From Ferirhizobium litorale (lineage in GTDB: Bacteria > Pseudomonadota > Alphaproteobacteria > Rhizobiales > Rhizobiaceae): 64,000 nt of DNA. Shown here one piece after another: positions 40,185 through 48,431 of the stretch. Both the position numbers and the translations under genes were made by a program. Position 1 is the first letter of the stretch, and every line of letters starts with the position of its first letter. The notes under the pieces are model-generated. The model was not told the origin of the DNA and searched no databases. It worked only from the letters and a program-made list of their open reading frames with translations. Location of the stretch: NCBI GenBank assembly GCA_030028905.1, contig JALDYZ010000005.1, positions 62,001 through 126,000 on the forward strand, written 5' to 3'.

Positions 40185-42695
40185 CTACGCTAAGGGGCGC
40201 GCTGCCGCGAAAAATTCGCCCCATGGGTCCGTCGACCGCTTTTGAAGGTGGGTCGCAACGTTGTTCAAGGTGAAGTGGGCCGGTCCGATATCCTCTCCGA
40301 GGTCGCTCCAGTCGAGCGGCATCGAGACCGGTGCTCCCGGGCGGGCGCGAGTCGAGTAGGCGCAGACCGCGGTATTGCCGCGGCCGTTGCGCAGGTAGTC
40401 GATGAAGATCCGGCCGTCGCGCTTTGCCTTGGTTGCTGTGGAGAGATACCTCGTCGGCGTGTCCTTCGACATCGTGTCCGCAAGCGCCTTGGTGAATGCC
40501 TTCACCTGCCGCCATGTCGCCTTGGGCTTCAGAGGCGCGACGACGTGAAGCCCCTTGCCGCCGGAGGTCTTGACGAAGGCGGCCAGCCCGGCGGTTTCGA
40601 GCCGGTCCTTCAGCTCGGTTGCGGCGGCTACGATGTCGCTCCATCCCACGCCATCGCCGGGGTCAAGGTCCATGGTGATCATGTCAGGCCGCTCCCAATG
40701 CTCGGTCGTCGTTCCCCAGGGGTGGATTTCCAGTACCGCCGATTGCGCAAGCGCGATCAAGCCATCGAAATCGTTGATCTTGAGGTACTTTTCGCCGGCC
40801 TTGTCCTTCGGGTCGGTGATCGCGACGATGTTGGTGTTGATGCCGCGCCAGGCGTGCTTCTGGAAGAAGCGCGGTCCGTCTATGCCCTCGGGGCAGCGAA
40901 GCAGCGCCAGCGGCCTGTTGACCACGAACGGCTCCATGAAACGCCAGACCTCGGCGTAGTAGTTGGCGAGCCCCTGCTTGGTGACGCCGTCGCCGGGCCA
41001 GTAGATGCGGTCGGGGTGAGTGAGCTTGACCGTCGTATTCGGCAATGTCGGACCTTTCTCGATGTCACGCGCTGTTTCCCGGACAATCTCTTTGGCTGGC
41101 TTGTCGTCCCGCAGGCCGCGGAACGAAGCATGGCGCAAATTGCCGTCCGCCGACCAGGCGCTGAACTCGACCTCGCCAACGAACTCGGGGCGGACATAGA
41201 GGAGATCTCGCCTTTGCAGCGCATCCAGCTTGTCCGCGAACGGACTCTTGGAGGTTTGCAGCCTGGAGAGCATTTCAAAAAGCTCTTCCGCCACGGCGAC
41301 GGTAAAGCCGGTGCCGACGCGGCCGACATGCCGGAGCCTGCCGTTTTCGTAGACGCCGAGCGCCAGCGATCCGATCGCACTGCTGCCGGTCGATGACGGC
41401 GTGTAGCCGCCGATCACGAACTCCTGCCGGTGGTGGCACTTCGTCTTGATCCAGTTCGTACTCCGCCCCTCGCGGTATTCGCTGTCGCCGAGCTTAGAGA
41501 CGATCCCTTCGAGTCCAAGCGAGCAGGCTCGTTCAAGCACGCGCCCGCCCTCGGTTTCGAAGTGCTCGCTGAACGCAAGCGCTGGGTCGCAGCCGTCCAG
41601 CATCTTGCCGAGGAGCGCCTTGCGTTCGACCAGCGTCGTCGCCCGCAGGTCGTAGCCGTTCAGGTGGAGCAGATCGAATCCGTAAAAGCGGAAGCGGTCG
41701 CTGCGTCCGTCGCTGAGATCCTTCTGCAGCGCCGAAAAATCCGACGCGCCGTTTGTCGCCTCGACGACGATCTCGCCGTCGATGATCGCAGTCTCCACCG
41801 GAAGCTTCGTCACCGCGGCGGTCAGCGGACCACCGAACCTGTCGGTCCAGTCGAGGCCGCTGCGGGTCAGTAGCCTAGTCTTGCCATTGTCGAGGTGAAC
41901 CTGCGTCCGATAGCCGTCGAACTTGATCTCGTGGATCCAGCGATCGCCGGCGGGTGGCTTCGCCTTGAGCTTTGCGAGTGCCGGCTCGATGAAACCGGGC
42001 ATGGCGGCTTTCCGCGCCCTCTTTGGAAACTCGGGGTGGAAAGGCGCCGGTTTCGTCGCCGGGGGCGGATCCGACCGTGCCTTCGCTTTCTTTGGTTGCC
42101 TGCCCGCCGGTCGCGAGTTCCAGATACCCTCGGGATTTGCCGCGACCTCCTTCAGGCTGCGCCCGGTCTTGGCGGAATTTGGCTCTTCCTTGAGGATATC
42201 GCCCTTGCTGCGCGCCTCCTCATCCTCGGCCTTGATCAGCAGCCAGTTGTCTCGGCTCTCTCCCTCCTTCGGATGCATGCGCACCAGGTGCCAGCGGCCC
42301 CTCAGTTTCGCTCCGTCGAGTTCGAATTCGAGATGGCCCTTTTTCAGGCCCTTCTTCGGGTCGGTCACCGGAGTCCAGGTGCCGCGGTCCCAGACGATCA
42401 CCGTGCCGCCGCCATACTGGCCTTTCGGGATTACGCCTTCGAAATCACCGTATTCCAGCGGATGGTCCTCGACATGCACGGCAAGGCGCTTGTCGTCCGG
42501 GTTGAGGCTGGGGCCACGGGTCACCGCCCAGCTTTTCAGCACCCCGTCCATTTCCAGCCGGAAATCATAGTGCAGGCGGGTCGCGTCGTGCTTCTGGATG
42601 ACGAAGCTGGCGCCGTCGGGCTGGCTTGCTCTTTTCCCCTTCGGCTCCGGCGTGCGACTGAAATCGCGCTTGGCCTGATAGGTTTCAAGCGCCAT
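40185..42695 (-). CDS. ligD: multifunctional ATP-dependent DNA ligase D (PE-LIG-POL)
   Basis: An 836-residue NHEJ enzyme with three domains in order. The 3'-phosphoesterase (about 20-160; FVIQKHDATRLHYDFRLEMDGVLKSWAVT) heals 3' ends. The ATP-dependent ligase (about 225-530; motif I EIKFDGYR with the adenylated Lys) comes next. The polymerase/primase domain (about 540-836; TMDLDPGDGVGW metal-binding DxD, PKATWRQVKAF) fills gaps. It is preceded 2 bp upstream by a ku gene on the same strand, so Ku and LigD are co-expressed. This domain order is the one usual in rhizobia and Pseudomonas rather than mycobacteria. ATG 42695. Confidence 0.95.
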   Translation of the reverse strand: MALETYQAKRDFSRTPEPKGKRASQPDGASFVIQKHDATRLHYDFRLEMDGVLKSWAVTRGPSLNPDDKRLAVHVEDHPLEYGDFEGVIPKGQYGGGTVIVWDRGTWTPVTDPKKGLKKGHLEFELDGAKLRGRWHLVRMHPKEGESRDNWLLIKAEDEEARSKGDILKEEPNSAKTGRSLKEVAANPEGIWNSRPAGRQPKKAKARSDPPPATKPAPFHPEFPKRARKAAMPGFIEPALAKLKAKPPAGDRWIHEIKFDGYRTQVHLDNGKTRLLTRSGLDWTDRFGGPLTAAVTKLPVETAIIDGEIVVEATNGASDFSALQKDLSDGRSDRFRFYGFDLLHLNGYDLRATTLVERKALLGKMLDGCDPALAFSEHFETEGGRVLERACSLGLEGIVSKLGDSEYREGRSTNWIKTKCHHRQEFVIGGYTPSSTGSSAIGSLALGVYENGRLRHVGRVGTGFTVAVAEELFEMLSRLQTSKSPFADKLDALQRRDLLYVRPEFVGEVEFSAWSADGNLRHASFRGLRDDKPAKEIVRETARDIEKGPTLPNTTVKLTHPDRIYWPGDGVTKQGLANYYAEVWRFMEPFVVNRPLALLRCPEGIDGPRFFQKHAWRGINTNIVAITDPKDKAGEKYLKINDFDGLIALAQSAVLEIHPWGTTTEHWERPDMITMDLDPGDGVGWSDIVAAATELKDRLETAGLAAFVKTSGGKGLHVVAPLKPKATWRQVKAFTKALADTMSKDTPTRYLSTATKAKRDGRIFIDYLRNGRGNTAVCAYSTRARPGAPVSMPLDWSDLGEDIGPAHFTLNNVATHLQKRSTDPWGEFFAAARPLA

Positions 42696-42697
42696 GC

Positions 42698-43537
42698 TCA
42701 GCCCGCTTTCTTGCTACCGCTTCCGCCTTTGTCGCGGGCCGCGGCCTTGCTCTTGGCGGGTTTGGCGGCAGCGGCGCTGAGACGCAGGGCCTCCATCAGG
42801 TCAATGACCTTGCTCTCCGCCTTGGCGGGCCTGGCCTCGATCTGCCGGCCTTCCATCTTCGCCTTGACGAGTTCGAGCAGCGCCGCCTCGTAGCGGTCTT
42901 CGAAGCGCGCCGGGTCGAAGCTGCCCTTCCTGGTGCTGATGATATGCCCGGCAAGCTCGATCATCTCCTCTGTCAGGTCCATTTCGGGAATGTCCTTGAA
43001 GGTGGTAGCGGCCGAGCGCACTTCGTAATCAAAGGCGAGCACGGTTGCGATCAGAACCTTTTCGTGCGGACGAATGAGCAGCGACCGATGTTTCCGGAAC
43101 AGCACCGCATGGGCAATCGCGGCACTGTTCGTCGCCTCCATGCCGCGCATCAGCACGGCGGCGACCTCGAGCTCGTCGCGATCGGTCGGCACAAGGTAGT
43201 AGGGCCGTTCGAAATAGGTCTTGTCGATCTCGTCGACCGGAACGAACTCCTCGACCGACAGCACCTTGTCGCTGTCCGGCACGATGGCGGCCAACTCGTC
43301 GCCCTCGACCAGCACATAGTCGCCGCTATCGAGCTGGTAGCCCTTGACCTGGTTCTCCTTGTCCACTGGCTTGCCGGTCTCGCTGTCGACGAATTGGCGC
43401 TCTACGCGGTTTCCGGTCTTGCGGTTGACGATGTTGAGCGAGATGTGGTCGGCGGAGGAGACGGCTGTGTAGAGCCCGACCGGGCAGGTAAGTGCACCGA
43501 TCTTCAACTGGCCTTTCCATGTCGCGCGAGCCACCAT
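42698..43537 (-). CDS. ku: non-homologous end-joining protein Ku (second copy)
   Basis: A 279-residue Ku beginning MVARATWKGQLKIGALTCPVGLY, with the core LNIVNRKTGNRVERQFVDSETGK and VLFRKHRSLLIRPHEKVLIATVLAFDYEVR. The C-terminal tail is Ala/Lys-rich (AKPAKSKAAARDKGGSGSKKAG), as in the minimal DNA-binding extension. I take ATG 43537, preceded by GAGGT at a slightly long spacing; a longer frame to 43606 adds 23 residues with no family match. Its stop is 2 bp from the ligD start. It differs from the Ku at 28687, so the two could form heterodimers or act under different conditions. Confidence 0.93.
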   Translation of the reverse strand: MVARATWKGQLKIGALTCPVGLYTAVSSADHISLNIVNRKTGNRVERQFVDSETGKPVDKENQVKGYQLDSGDYVLVEGDELAAIVPDSDKVLSVEEFVPVDEIDKTYFERPYYLVPTDRDELEVAAVLMRGMEATNSAAIAHAVLFRKHRSLLIRPHEKVLIATVLAFDYEVRSAATTFKDIPEMDLTEEMIELAGHIISTRKGSFDPARFEDRYEAALLELVKAKMEGRQIEARPAKAESKVIDLMEALRLSAAAAKPAKSKAAARDKGGSGSKKAG

Positions 43538-43738
43538 CTTGGCAGTACCTCGGTTTCGCCGGACGCAATGGACCTTCGTGGAAGCCTGAACCTGCGAGGC
43601 CGGCAAAGGTTCCGTGCCTTACCGCAGCGCTCCTTGTGCCGAAGATTGTTCAATCGTCGGTGGCCGCAGATTACATCCTCGCGCCCATACCCTCAAGATG
43701 AGCGGGGATTCGCCAGGTAGGCGCCCGACGAAACGCGC

Positions 43739-44932
43739 TCAACCCGTGCCGAGCAGACGGTCGACGATCATCCGGCCGATCGGAATGGAGGATGTCGCGG
43801 CAGGCGAGGGTGCGTTGCAGACATGCAGCATACGCTCGGTCTTCTTGAACAGAAAATCATGGACGAGGGTGCCGTCGCGCATCACCGCCTGGGCGCGGAT
43901 GCCGGCGCCCGGTCGCCCGAGGTCGGCGGGACCGAGGTCGGGGCAATACTTTCGGCATTCCTCGAGGTAGCGCGGCTTCGAGACGGAATTGCCGAATTCC
44001 GAGAGCGCCGAGCGCCAGTTGTGCCGGGCCATTCGCCAGAATCCCGGGAAGGTAGCCATGTCGAGCACATCACCAACCTTGACGCTTCCCTTGATATAAC
44101 CCTCGCGCGCAAAGCCGAGAACCGCGTTCGGCCCGACCGTCACGCCGCCGTCGATGGTTCTGGTGAGGTGGATGCCGAGAAAGGGAAGGTCGGGATCCGG
44201 GATCGGGTAGATGAGATGGCGGACAATCTGCGACCGCGAGGCGGGCAGCGTGTAGTATTCGCCGCGGAAGGGGACGATGCGGTGCTCGATCTCGACGCCG
44301 GCAAGTTCGGCGATGCGGTCCGATTGCAATCCGGCGCAGGCAACTAGCTTCGCGGCACGGATCGTTTCGCCGCCTGCCTCCACCCTTACGAGGTCGCCTT
44401 CCTCGCGGATGGCGGTGACCGTTGCGCCGGTCAGGATGGTGCCGCCACGGTCGATGATGCGCGCTGCCATCGCGGCACAGACCTTTGCGTAGTCGACGAT
44501 ACCGGTCGCCGGGACCAGCAGCGCCCCGAGCCCCGAAACAGCGGGTTCGGCGGCATTGAGTGCTGCACGGTCGAGCCGGATGAATTCGATCTCGTTCTGC
44601 CGCGCCCGACCTTCCAGCGCCTCCATCCGCTCCATCTCGGTGGGGGAGGTGGCAACGAGCAGTTTTCCGCAGGTTTCGAAGGGGATGCGGTTTTCGGTGC
44701 AGAACGCCTTTGTGGCCTCGGCACCGGCCCGGCAGAGTTTCGCTTTCAGCGAGCCCGGCTGATAGTAGATGCCGGCATGAATGACGCCGCTGTTGTGGCC
44801 GGTCTGGTGGCGGGCCAGGCCCTTTTCCTTTTCCAGTACGACCAGGCTGGCGCCCGGTTCGCGCTCCTGCAGAGCCATCGCCGTTGCAAGGCCGACAATG
44901 CCGCCGCCGATGATGCAGTAGTCATGCTTCAT
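43739..44932 (-). CDS. lhgO: L-2-hydroxyglutarate oxidase (FAD-dependent)
   Basis: A 397-residue FAD-dependent oxidoreductase. It has the dinucleotide-binding motif YCIIGGGIVGLATAMAL at the N-terminus, then LVVLEKEKGLARHQTGHNSGVIHAGIYYQPGSLKA, a signature of the LhgO/L2HGDH group. It oxidises L-2-hydroxyglutarate to 2-oxoglutarate, passing electrons to oxygen or quinone. It lies 26 bp after a short-chain dehydrogenase gene and downstream of an amino-acid-type ABC transporter on the same strand, suggesting a catabolic unit. AGGCAGG precedes ATG 44932. Other DAO-family functions are possible but less likely given the HNSGVIHAGIYY block. Confidence 0.88.
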   Translation of the reverse strand: MKHDYCIIGGGIVGLATAMALQEREPGASLVVLEKEKGLARHQTGHNSGVIHAGIYYQPGSLKAKLCRAGAEATKAFCTENRIPFETCGKLLVATSPTEMERMEALEGRARQNEIEFIRLDRAALNAAEPAVSGLGALLVPATGIVDYAKVCAAMAARIIDRGGTILTGATVTAIREEGDLVRVEAGGETIRAAKLVACAGLQSDRIAELAGVEIEHRIVPFRGEYYTLPASRSQIVRHLIYPIPDPDLPFLGIHLTRTIDGGVTVGPNAVLGFAREGYIKGSVKVGDVLDMATFPGFWRMARHNWRSALSEFGNSVSKPRYLEECRKYCPDLGPADLGRPGAGIRAQAVMRDGTLVHDFLFKKTERMLHVCNAPSPAATSSIPIGRMIVDRLLGTG

Positions 44933-44958
44933 CGCACACCTGCCTTGACGGAGAAGCC

Positions 44959-45693
44959 TCAGACATGCTGGCCGCCATTGATATGGATCTCCGCGCCGTT
45001 GATGTAGGACGAGGCATCGGTGCAGAGGAAATATATGGTTTGCGCCACCTCGCGCGGGCTGCCGAGACGGCGCAGCGGAACCTCCTGCTCGACCAGCTTG
45101 TCGGTGCCGGGCGAAAGGATCGATGTTTCGATCTCGCCCGGTGCAATGGCGTTGGCGCGCACGCCCCGCGGTCCGAGCTCATGGGCGAGCTCGCGCGTCA
45201 AGGCGTTGAGACCCGCCTTCGAGGCGGCATAGGCGACGCCGGCAAAGGGATGCACGCGCGACCCGGCAATCGAGGTGACGTTGACGATCGAGCCTTGTGC
45301 GGCCTCGAGTTCCGGCAGCAGTTCGCGCGCCAGGAGCGCGGTCGAGACAAGGTTGACGTTCAGCACCTTGGTCCAGGTCTCGGCATCGGAGGCCAGCACA
45401 CCGAGCCGGCTGCCGCCCGGACCCTTCGGAGAGATGCCCGCATTGTTGACGAGCGCCTGCAGCTTGCCCTCCGGCAGCCGCTCGCGCACGGTCGCCGCCA
45501 GGCGCGGGATCTGGCTCAGGTCGGAGAGATCCGCCTGGATATGGCTTTCACGCGCGGCCGGCCAGGCGCAGGCCTCGGAAAAGGGCTGCCGGGAAACGGT
45601 GAAGATGCGCCAGCCGTGCTCCTGGAAGAGTTTGACCGTCGCGTGGCCGATGCCGCGGCTGGCGCCAGTCAAGAGCATGTATCCGGTTGCCAT
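44959..45693 (-). CDS. short-chain dehydrogenase/reductase (SDR)
   Basis: A 244-residue classical SDR: cofactor loop LLTGASRGIGHATV, NNAG (LVNNAGIS), catalytic Ser in NVTSIAGSR, the YxxxK pair in YAASKAG, and the C-terminal INGAEIHINGGQHV end. The reaction is NAD(P)-linked interconversion of an alcohol and a ketone; the substrate is unknown. With L-2-hydroxyglutarate oxidase downstream and an amino-acid-type importer upstream it may act on the imported compound. ATG 45693 is preferred; GTG 45699 two codons earlier is possible. Confidence 0.85.
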   Translation of the reverse strand: MATGYMLLTGASRGIGHATVKLFQEHGWRIFTVSRQPFSEACAWPAARESHIQADLSDLSQIPRLAATVRERLPEGKLQALVNNAGISPKGPGGSRLGVLASDAETWTKVLNVNLVSTALLARELLPELEAAQGSIVNVTSIAGSRVHPFAGVAYAASKAGLNALTRELAHELGPRGVRANAIAPGEIETSILSPGTDKLVEQEVPLRRLGSPREVAQTIYFLCTDASSYINGAEIHINGGQHV

Positions 45694-45821
45694 GGTCACT
45701 TTCTTTCAATCACGATGCACGGTTCTCTGCATCTGAACAGATGGACCGGGCTTGGCAAGCCGTATCTTTGCCGCATCCGTCGATCGTCCTTTGCCGGGGG
45801 AGGTGCCACCGAGATGGCGCC

Positions 45822-46589
45822 CTAGATTTCGTAGTCGGACACGTGCGTGGCGCTCAGCGAGGCGATGAACTTCTTCGTCCGCTCCCGTTCGGGCTTGGAG
45901 AAGATCTTGCCGGGCGGGCCGCTTTCGACGACCAAGCCGCCATCGAGGAAGATCACCTTGTCGGCAACCCTGGAAGCGAGCCTGAGGTCGTGGGTCGCCA
46001 TGATCATCGTCGTGCCCTCGCGGGCAAGCCGGCTCAGCACTTCCACCACTTCCTCGGCGAGTTCTGGGTCGAGCGCCGATGTCGGCTCGTCGCAGAGCAG
46101 CACCCGCGGCGACGGGGCAAGCGCCCGGGCAATCGCCACGCGCTGCTGCTGGCCGCCCGAAAGCGTCGCCGGCCAGGCATCGGCCTTGTGGGCCATTCCC
46201 ACCTTTTCGAGCAATTCCATGGCGCGCGCCCGTGCCCGGTCCGCTGGCCATCTCAGCACCGTCACCAGCCCTTCCATGACGTTGCCGATCGCGGTCTGAT
46301 GTGGGAACAGCTGAAAGTTCTGGAAGACCATGCCGGTCTGGCGGCGCAGCCGCTGTATCTGCTGCCAGCCGATCTTGCGGCCCGGCGCGAACTCGATCTC
46401 CTCGTCGCCGAGGTGGATCTTGCCGGACGTCGGTGTTTCCAGAAGGTTGATGCAGCGCAGGAGCGTGCTCTTGCCGCCGCCGGACGGGCCGACGAGGGCG
46501 GTCACCGAGCCTTCGGCCATCTCTACGCTGATATCCTTGAGCACGAGATTGTCGCCAAAGCGCTTTTCGATATGGGTGAGTTCGATCAT
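45822..46589 (-). CDS. polar amino acid ABC transporter, ATP-binding protein
   Basis: A 255-residue ATPase of the GlnQ/HisP class: Walker A GPSGGGKST (about 34-42), Q-loop QNFQLFPH, signature LSGGQQQRVAIARAL, Walker B LLCDEPTSALD, H-loop MATHD. It starts at ATG 46589 inside an ATGA overlap with the permease stop. A longer frame reaching 47279 is antisense-free read-through inside the permease gene and not the start. It powers uptake of a polar amino acid or related carboxylate together with the permease and binding protein upstream on the same strand. Confidence 0.93.
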   Translation of the reverse strand: MIELTHIEKRFGDNLVLKDISVEMAEGSVTALVGPSGGGKSTLLRCINLLETPTSGKIHLGDEEIEFAPGRKIGWQQIQRLRRQTGMVFQNFQLFPHQTAIGNVMEGLVTVLRWPADRARARAMELLEKVGMAHKADAWPATLSGGQQQRVAIARALAPSPRVLLCDEPTSALDPELAEEVVEVLSRLAREGTTMIMATHDLRLASRVADKVIFLDGGLVVESGPPGKIFSKPERERTKKFIASLSATHVSDYEI

Positions 46590-47266
46590 GCGCGCGCCTC
46601 CAGGAAGCCGCCATAGCGGGCGAAGCGTTTCTCCAGCCGCACCTGAAGCGCCGACAGGACGGAACTCATGGCGAGATAGATGAGCGCCGCCTCGATATAG
46701 AGGATCAACGGCTCGTAGGTCGTGGCGACGATCCGCTGCGCCGTCTGGAACAGTTCCGGCACGGTGATCGCGGCCGCGAGCGAGGTATCCTTGACGAGCG
46801 AGATGAAAGTGTTCGACAGAGGCGGCACGGCGACCCTTGTGGCCTGCGGCAGCACGGTGCGCCGCATCGCCTGGCTCCAGCTCATGCCGATTGAATAGGC
46901 GGCTTCCCACTGCCCACGAGGGACGGCCGAAATGGCGGCGCGCACGATCTCTGAGGAATAGGCGCCGACATTCAGCGTGAAGCCGATCAGGGCCGCCGGG
47001 AAAGCGTCGAGCAGGATACCGAGGCTCGGCAGTCCGTAGAAGATGACGAAGAGCTGGACGAGCAGCGGCGTGCCGCGGATGACCCAGACATAGAAACGCG
47101 CGATCATGACGACCGGTTTCGGCCCGAACAGCCTGGCGATGGCCGTCAGCAGGCCGAGTGAAAGGCCGAGCACAAAGGACAGCAGGGTGAGCGGAATGGT
47201 GAATATCAGGCCGGCCCAGAGCAGCGGGACCAGCGAGTCCAACATCAATTGAAGCCAGTGCGGCAA
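46586..47266 (-). CDS. polar amino acid ABC transporter, permease
   Basis: A 226-residue inner-membrane permease of the HisM/GlnP class with about five helices. The family loop VIRGTPLLVQLFVIFYGLP and the ATPase-contact (EAA) region YSSEIVRAAISAVPRGQWEAAYSIGMSW are clear. I place the start at TTG 47266 (LPHWLQLM), seven bases after GGGGG; ATG 47245 is the alternative. A single permease suggests a homodimeric channel. It follows the binding-protein gene after a 106-bp gap with a hairpin, and overlaps the ATPase gene. Confidence 0.88.
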   Translation of the reverse strand: MPHWLQLMLDSLVPLLWAGLIFTIPLTLLSFVLGLSLGLLTAIARLFGPKPVVMIARFYVWVIRGTPLLVQLFVIFYGLPSLGILLDAFPAALIGFTLNVGAYSSEIVRAAISAVPRGQWEAAYSIGMSWSQAMRRTVLPQATRVAVPPLSNTFISLVKDTSLAAAITVPELFQTAQRIVATTYEPLILYIEAALIYLAMSSVLSALQVRLEKRFARYGGFLEARA

Positions 47267-47290
47267 GGGAAACCCCCAAAAAGTTGCGTC

Positions 47291-47307
47291 CAGGGGTCGG
47301 TCCCCTG
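47291..47307 (-). terminator. hairpin between binding-protein and permease genes (attenuator or mRNA stabiliser)
   Basis: A 6-bp GC stem, CAGGGG (47291-47296) and CCCCTG (47302-47307), with a 5-base loop, 66 bp past the binding-protein stop. There is no strong T run, so partial termination or 3'-end protection of the binding-protein message is more likely than full termination. Confidence 0.45.
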
Positions 47308-47372
47308 AACGCCGGAATATGGTCTTATACTGAAAAGGCGGGCGGTGGGAAACGCCGTCCACACCTCGCGCG

Positions 47373-48146
47373 TTACTTCGAGACGTCCTGCCCGAAGTAC
47401 TTGTCGGAGATTTTCTGGTAAGTGCCGTCAGCCTTGATCTCTTCGAGCGCCTTGTTGATGGCGGCGACCAGTTCCGCATCGCCCTTGCGCACGATGATGC
47501 CGGAATAGTCGGCGTTGGCCTGCTCGGCGGCGATCTTCACATTGGCGTCAGGCTTCTGTTTCTTGAAGTCGAGGAAGGACAGGCTGTCGTTGATCGTGGC
47601 GTCGGCGCGGCCGGTGAGCACGAGCTGGATCGACTGGTCGAAGCCGTCGGTGCCGACGAGTTCGGCGCCGTTTTCCTGGGCGAGCTTGCCGAAGTTGCTG
47701 GTCAGCGACTGCGCCGCCTTCTTGCCCTTCAGATCCTCGAAGCCCTTGATGCTGTCGTCGTCGGCGCGCACGATCAGCACCGCCTTGGAGGCGATATAGG
47801 GCTCGGAGAAATCATACTTCTGCTTGCGTGCCTCGGTGATGCCGACCTGGTTGATGACGGCGTCGTAGCGGTTGGAGTCGAGGCCGGCGATCAGCCCGTC
47901 CCACTTGCCTTCGAGGAACTCTGGCTTGACGCCGAGCTTGGCGGCGACGGCCTCGCCAATCTCGACATCGAAACCGACGAGCTTGCCGCTGGCGTCATGG
48001 TAGGTGAAGGGTGCGTAGGTGCCTTCGGTGCCGATCTTCAGCACGCCGGCCGACTTGATGGCGTCGAGGTTCTCGCCGGCATGTGCCGGAAGCAGGACGG
48101 CAGCCTGAAGAAGCGAGGCCGCAGCTATCGTTTTGAACCAGTTCAT
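47373..48146 (-). CDS. polar amino acid ABC transporter, periplasmic binding protein
   Basis: A 257-residue family 3 solute-binding protein with a Sec signal (MNWFKTIAAASLLQAAVLLPAHAGE). Family blocks: LKIGTEGTYAPFTYHDASGKLVGFDVEIGEAVAAKLG and EFLEGKWDGLIAGLDSNRYDAVINQVGITEARKQKYDFSEPY, ending in KYFGQDVSK. The motif GTEGTYAPFT is typical of cystine/glutamine/dicarboxylic amino acid binders. ATG 48146 is preferred because it opens the signal peptide and has GGAG before it. It is the first gene of the transporter unit and divergent from gamma-glutamyltransferase, so the ligand could be a gamma-glutamyl-derived amino acid. Confidence 0.92.
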   Translation of the reverse strand: MNWFKTIAAASLLQAAVLLPAHAGENLDAIKSAGVLKIGTEGTYAPFTYHDASGKLVGFDVEIGEAVAAKLGVKPEFLEGKWDGLIAGLDSNRYDAVINQVGITEARKQKYDFSEPYIASKAVLIVRADDDSIKGFEDLKGKKAAQSLTSNFGKLAQENGAELVGTDGFDQSIQLVLTGRADATINDSLSFLDFKKQKPDANVKIAAEQANADYSGIIVRKGDAELVAAINKALEEIKADGTYQKISDKYFGQDVSK

Positions 48147-48431
48147 TTTGCAACTCCATTTTCGATGCGAATTCGGTGCCCATAAATCGCAGAAATGGGG
48201 ATGAAGCGATGCGAAGAAAACCGCGCGGAAGTTGCGCAAACGCAAAAAATTTTCTCATTTTCGCCAAAAGACCGCATTGTCGCCGCTCGCCCTCAAATTG
48301 GCGGTCCGCGAAGCGTGCCGGACTTGTCAGATGAGATCCTGCTATGAAATGCCACCAGTCAAAATTGCCGCTGGACTTCATTGTCGTGGCGTATTCTCCT
48401 GCTCTCTCGCGACGGATCTGGAGGAGAAGGC

